A stretch of DNA of 5,752 nucleotides from CANNDT01 sp945876205 (GTDB taxonomy: Bacteria > Acidobacteriota > Vicinamibacteria > Vicinamibacterales > UBA2999): NCBI GenBank assembly GCA_947503365.1, contig CANNDT010000163.1, positions 1-5,752 of the forward strand. Direction: 5' to 3'. Positions within the stretch are counted from its first letter, which is position 1, and each line of letters opens with the position of its first letter. Shown here in pieces: positions 5,655 to 5,752 of this stretch. The notes under the pieces were generated by a model. That model worked only from the letters and a program-made list of their open reading frames with translations. It was not told the DNA's origin and did not search any database. Position numbers and translations under genes: made by a program.

Positions 5655-5752
5655 CCTAAAGCTCGAATGTCAGTCGGAACGGGATGCCTTGTCCGGCCGA
5701 ATGTTTATCACTGTTGAACGTACATCGGCATCACTGTTCAGAAACGACGAAA
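5655..5752. other. Lower-GC end of window with a 9-bp direct repeat
   Basis: These 98 bases look clearly poorer in GC than the rest. ATCACTGTT occurs at 5707-5715 and 5730-5738, 23 bases apart (about two helical turns), which could be a regulator site for a gene beyond the edge. No gene can be called; short minus-strand frames entering from the right edge end here, but none has a recognisable product. Confidence 0.4.

Noticed and set aside
5655..5752. A minus-strand frame ending ...GQGIPFRLTFEL then stop, near the right edge.
   Set aside because: It looks a little like a protein C-terminus, but a stop in the same frame cuts it about 25 codons upstream and nothing identifies it.

Overview
The window reads as chromosomal DNA from a high-GC, free-living bacterium. 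Two of its genes start with GTG, third codon positions are strongly G/C, and the content is ordinary enzymes and a transporter mixed with gene fragments. The small Cys/His protein with an Arg-rich tail and the tail of a large TPR regulator are gene types I associate with Chloroflexota, but Actinomycetota and similar high-GC phyla cannot be excluded from sequence alone.

Layout from left to right. (1) The 3' two-thirds of an acyl-CoA dehydrogenase-like gene (+) runs in from the left edge. It converges, across 120 bases with no gene, on (2) a complete 12-helix MFS transporter (-). (3) A 214-base divergent region separates the transporter from (4) a complete spermidine-synthase-fold methyltransferase-like protein (+). 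(5) A short, probably decayed gene (+) encodes a Cys/His plus Arg-rich protein. Its 3' half lies in a near-perfect inverted repeat wrapped around a (GGC)7 microsatellite. It ends tail to tail, 18 bases away, with (6) a phosphinothricin/MnaT-type GNAT acetyltransferase (-). (7) The region between that gene and the next divergent gene holds a 17-bp-arm hairpin and, abutting it on the minus strand, a possible hydrophobic C-terminal gene remnant. (8) A complete FMN-binding split-barrel (PNPOx-like) protein (+) has a very good ribosome binding site. (9) Starting at the base after its stop codon is a 149-bp element with 19-bp imperfect terminal inverted repeats, resembling a MITE. (10) Beyond it lie about 200 bases with no convincing gene, then the 3' tail of a TPR protein (+) that has lost its front part. 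(11) The last ~100 bases are lower in GC, with a short direct repeat.

The genes do not form one operon or pathway. Orientation alternates (+ - + + - + +), and neighbours share no obvious substrate. I see no defence island, CRISPR array, RNA gene, phage module or biosynthetic cluster. The most notable structure is small scale: the MITE-like element, the inverted repeat through the small Arg-rich gene, and the strong hairpin with its adjacent membrane-protein remnant. Together with the truncated TPR gene they suggest that the right half (about 3.0-5.4 kb) has been rearranged.
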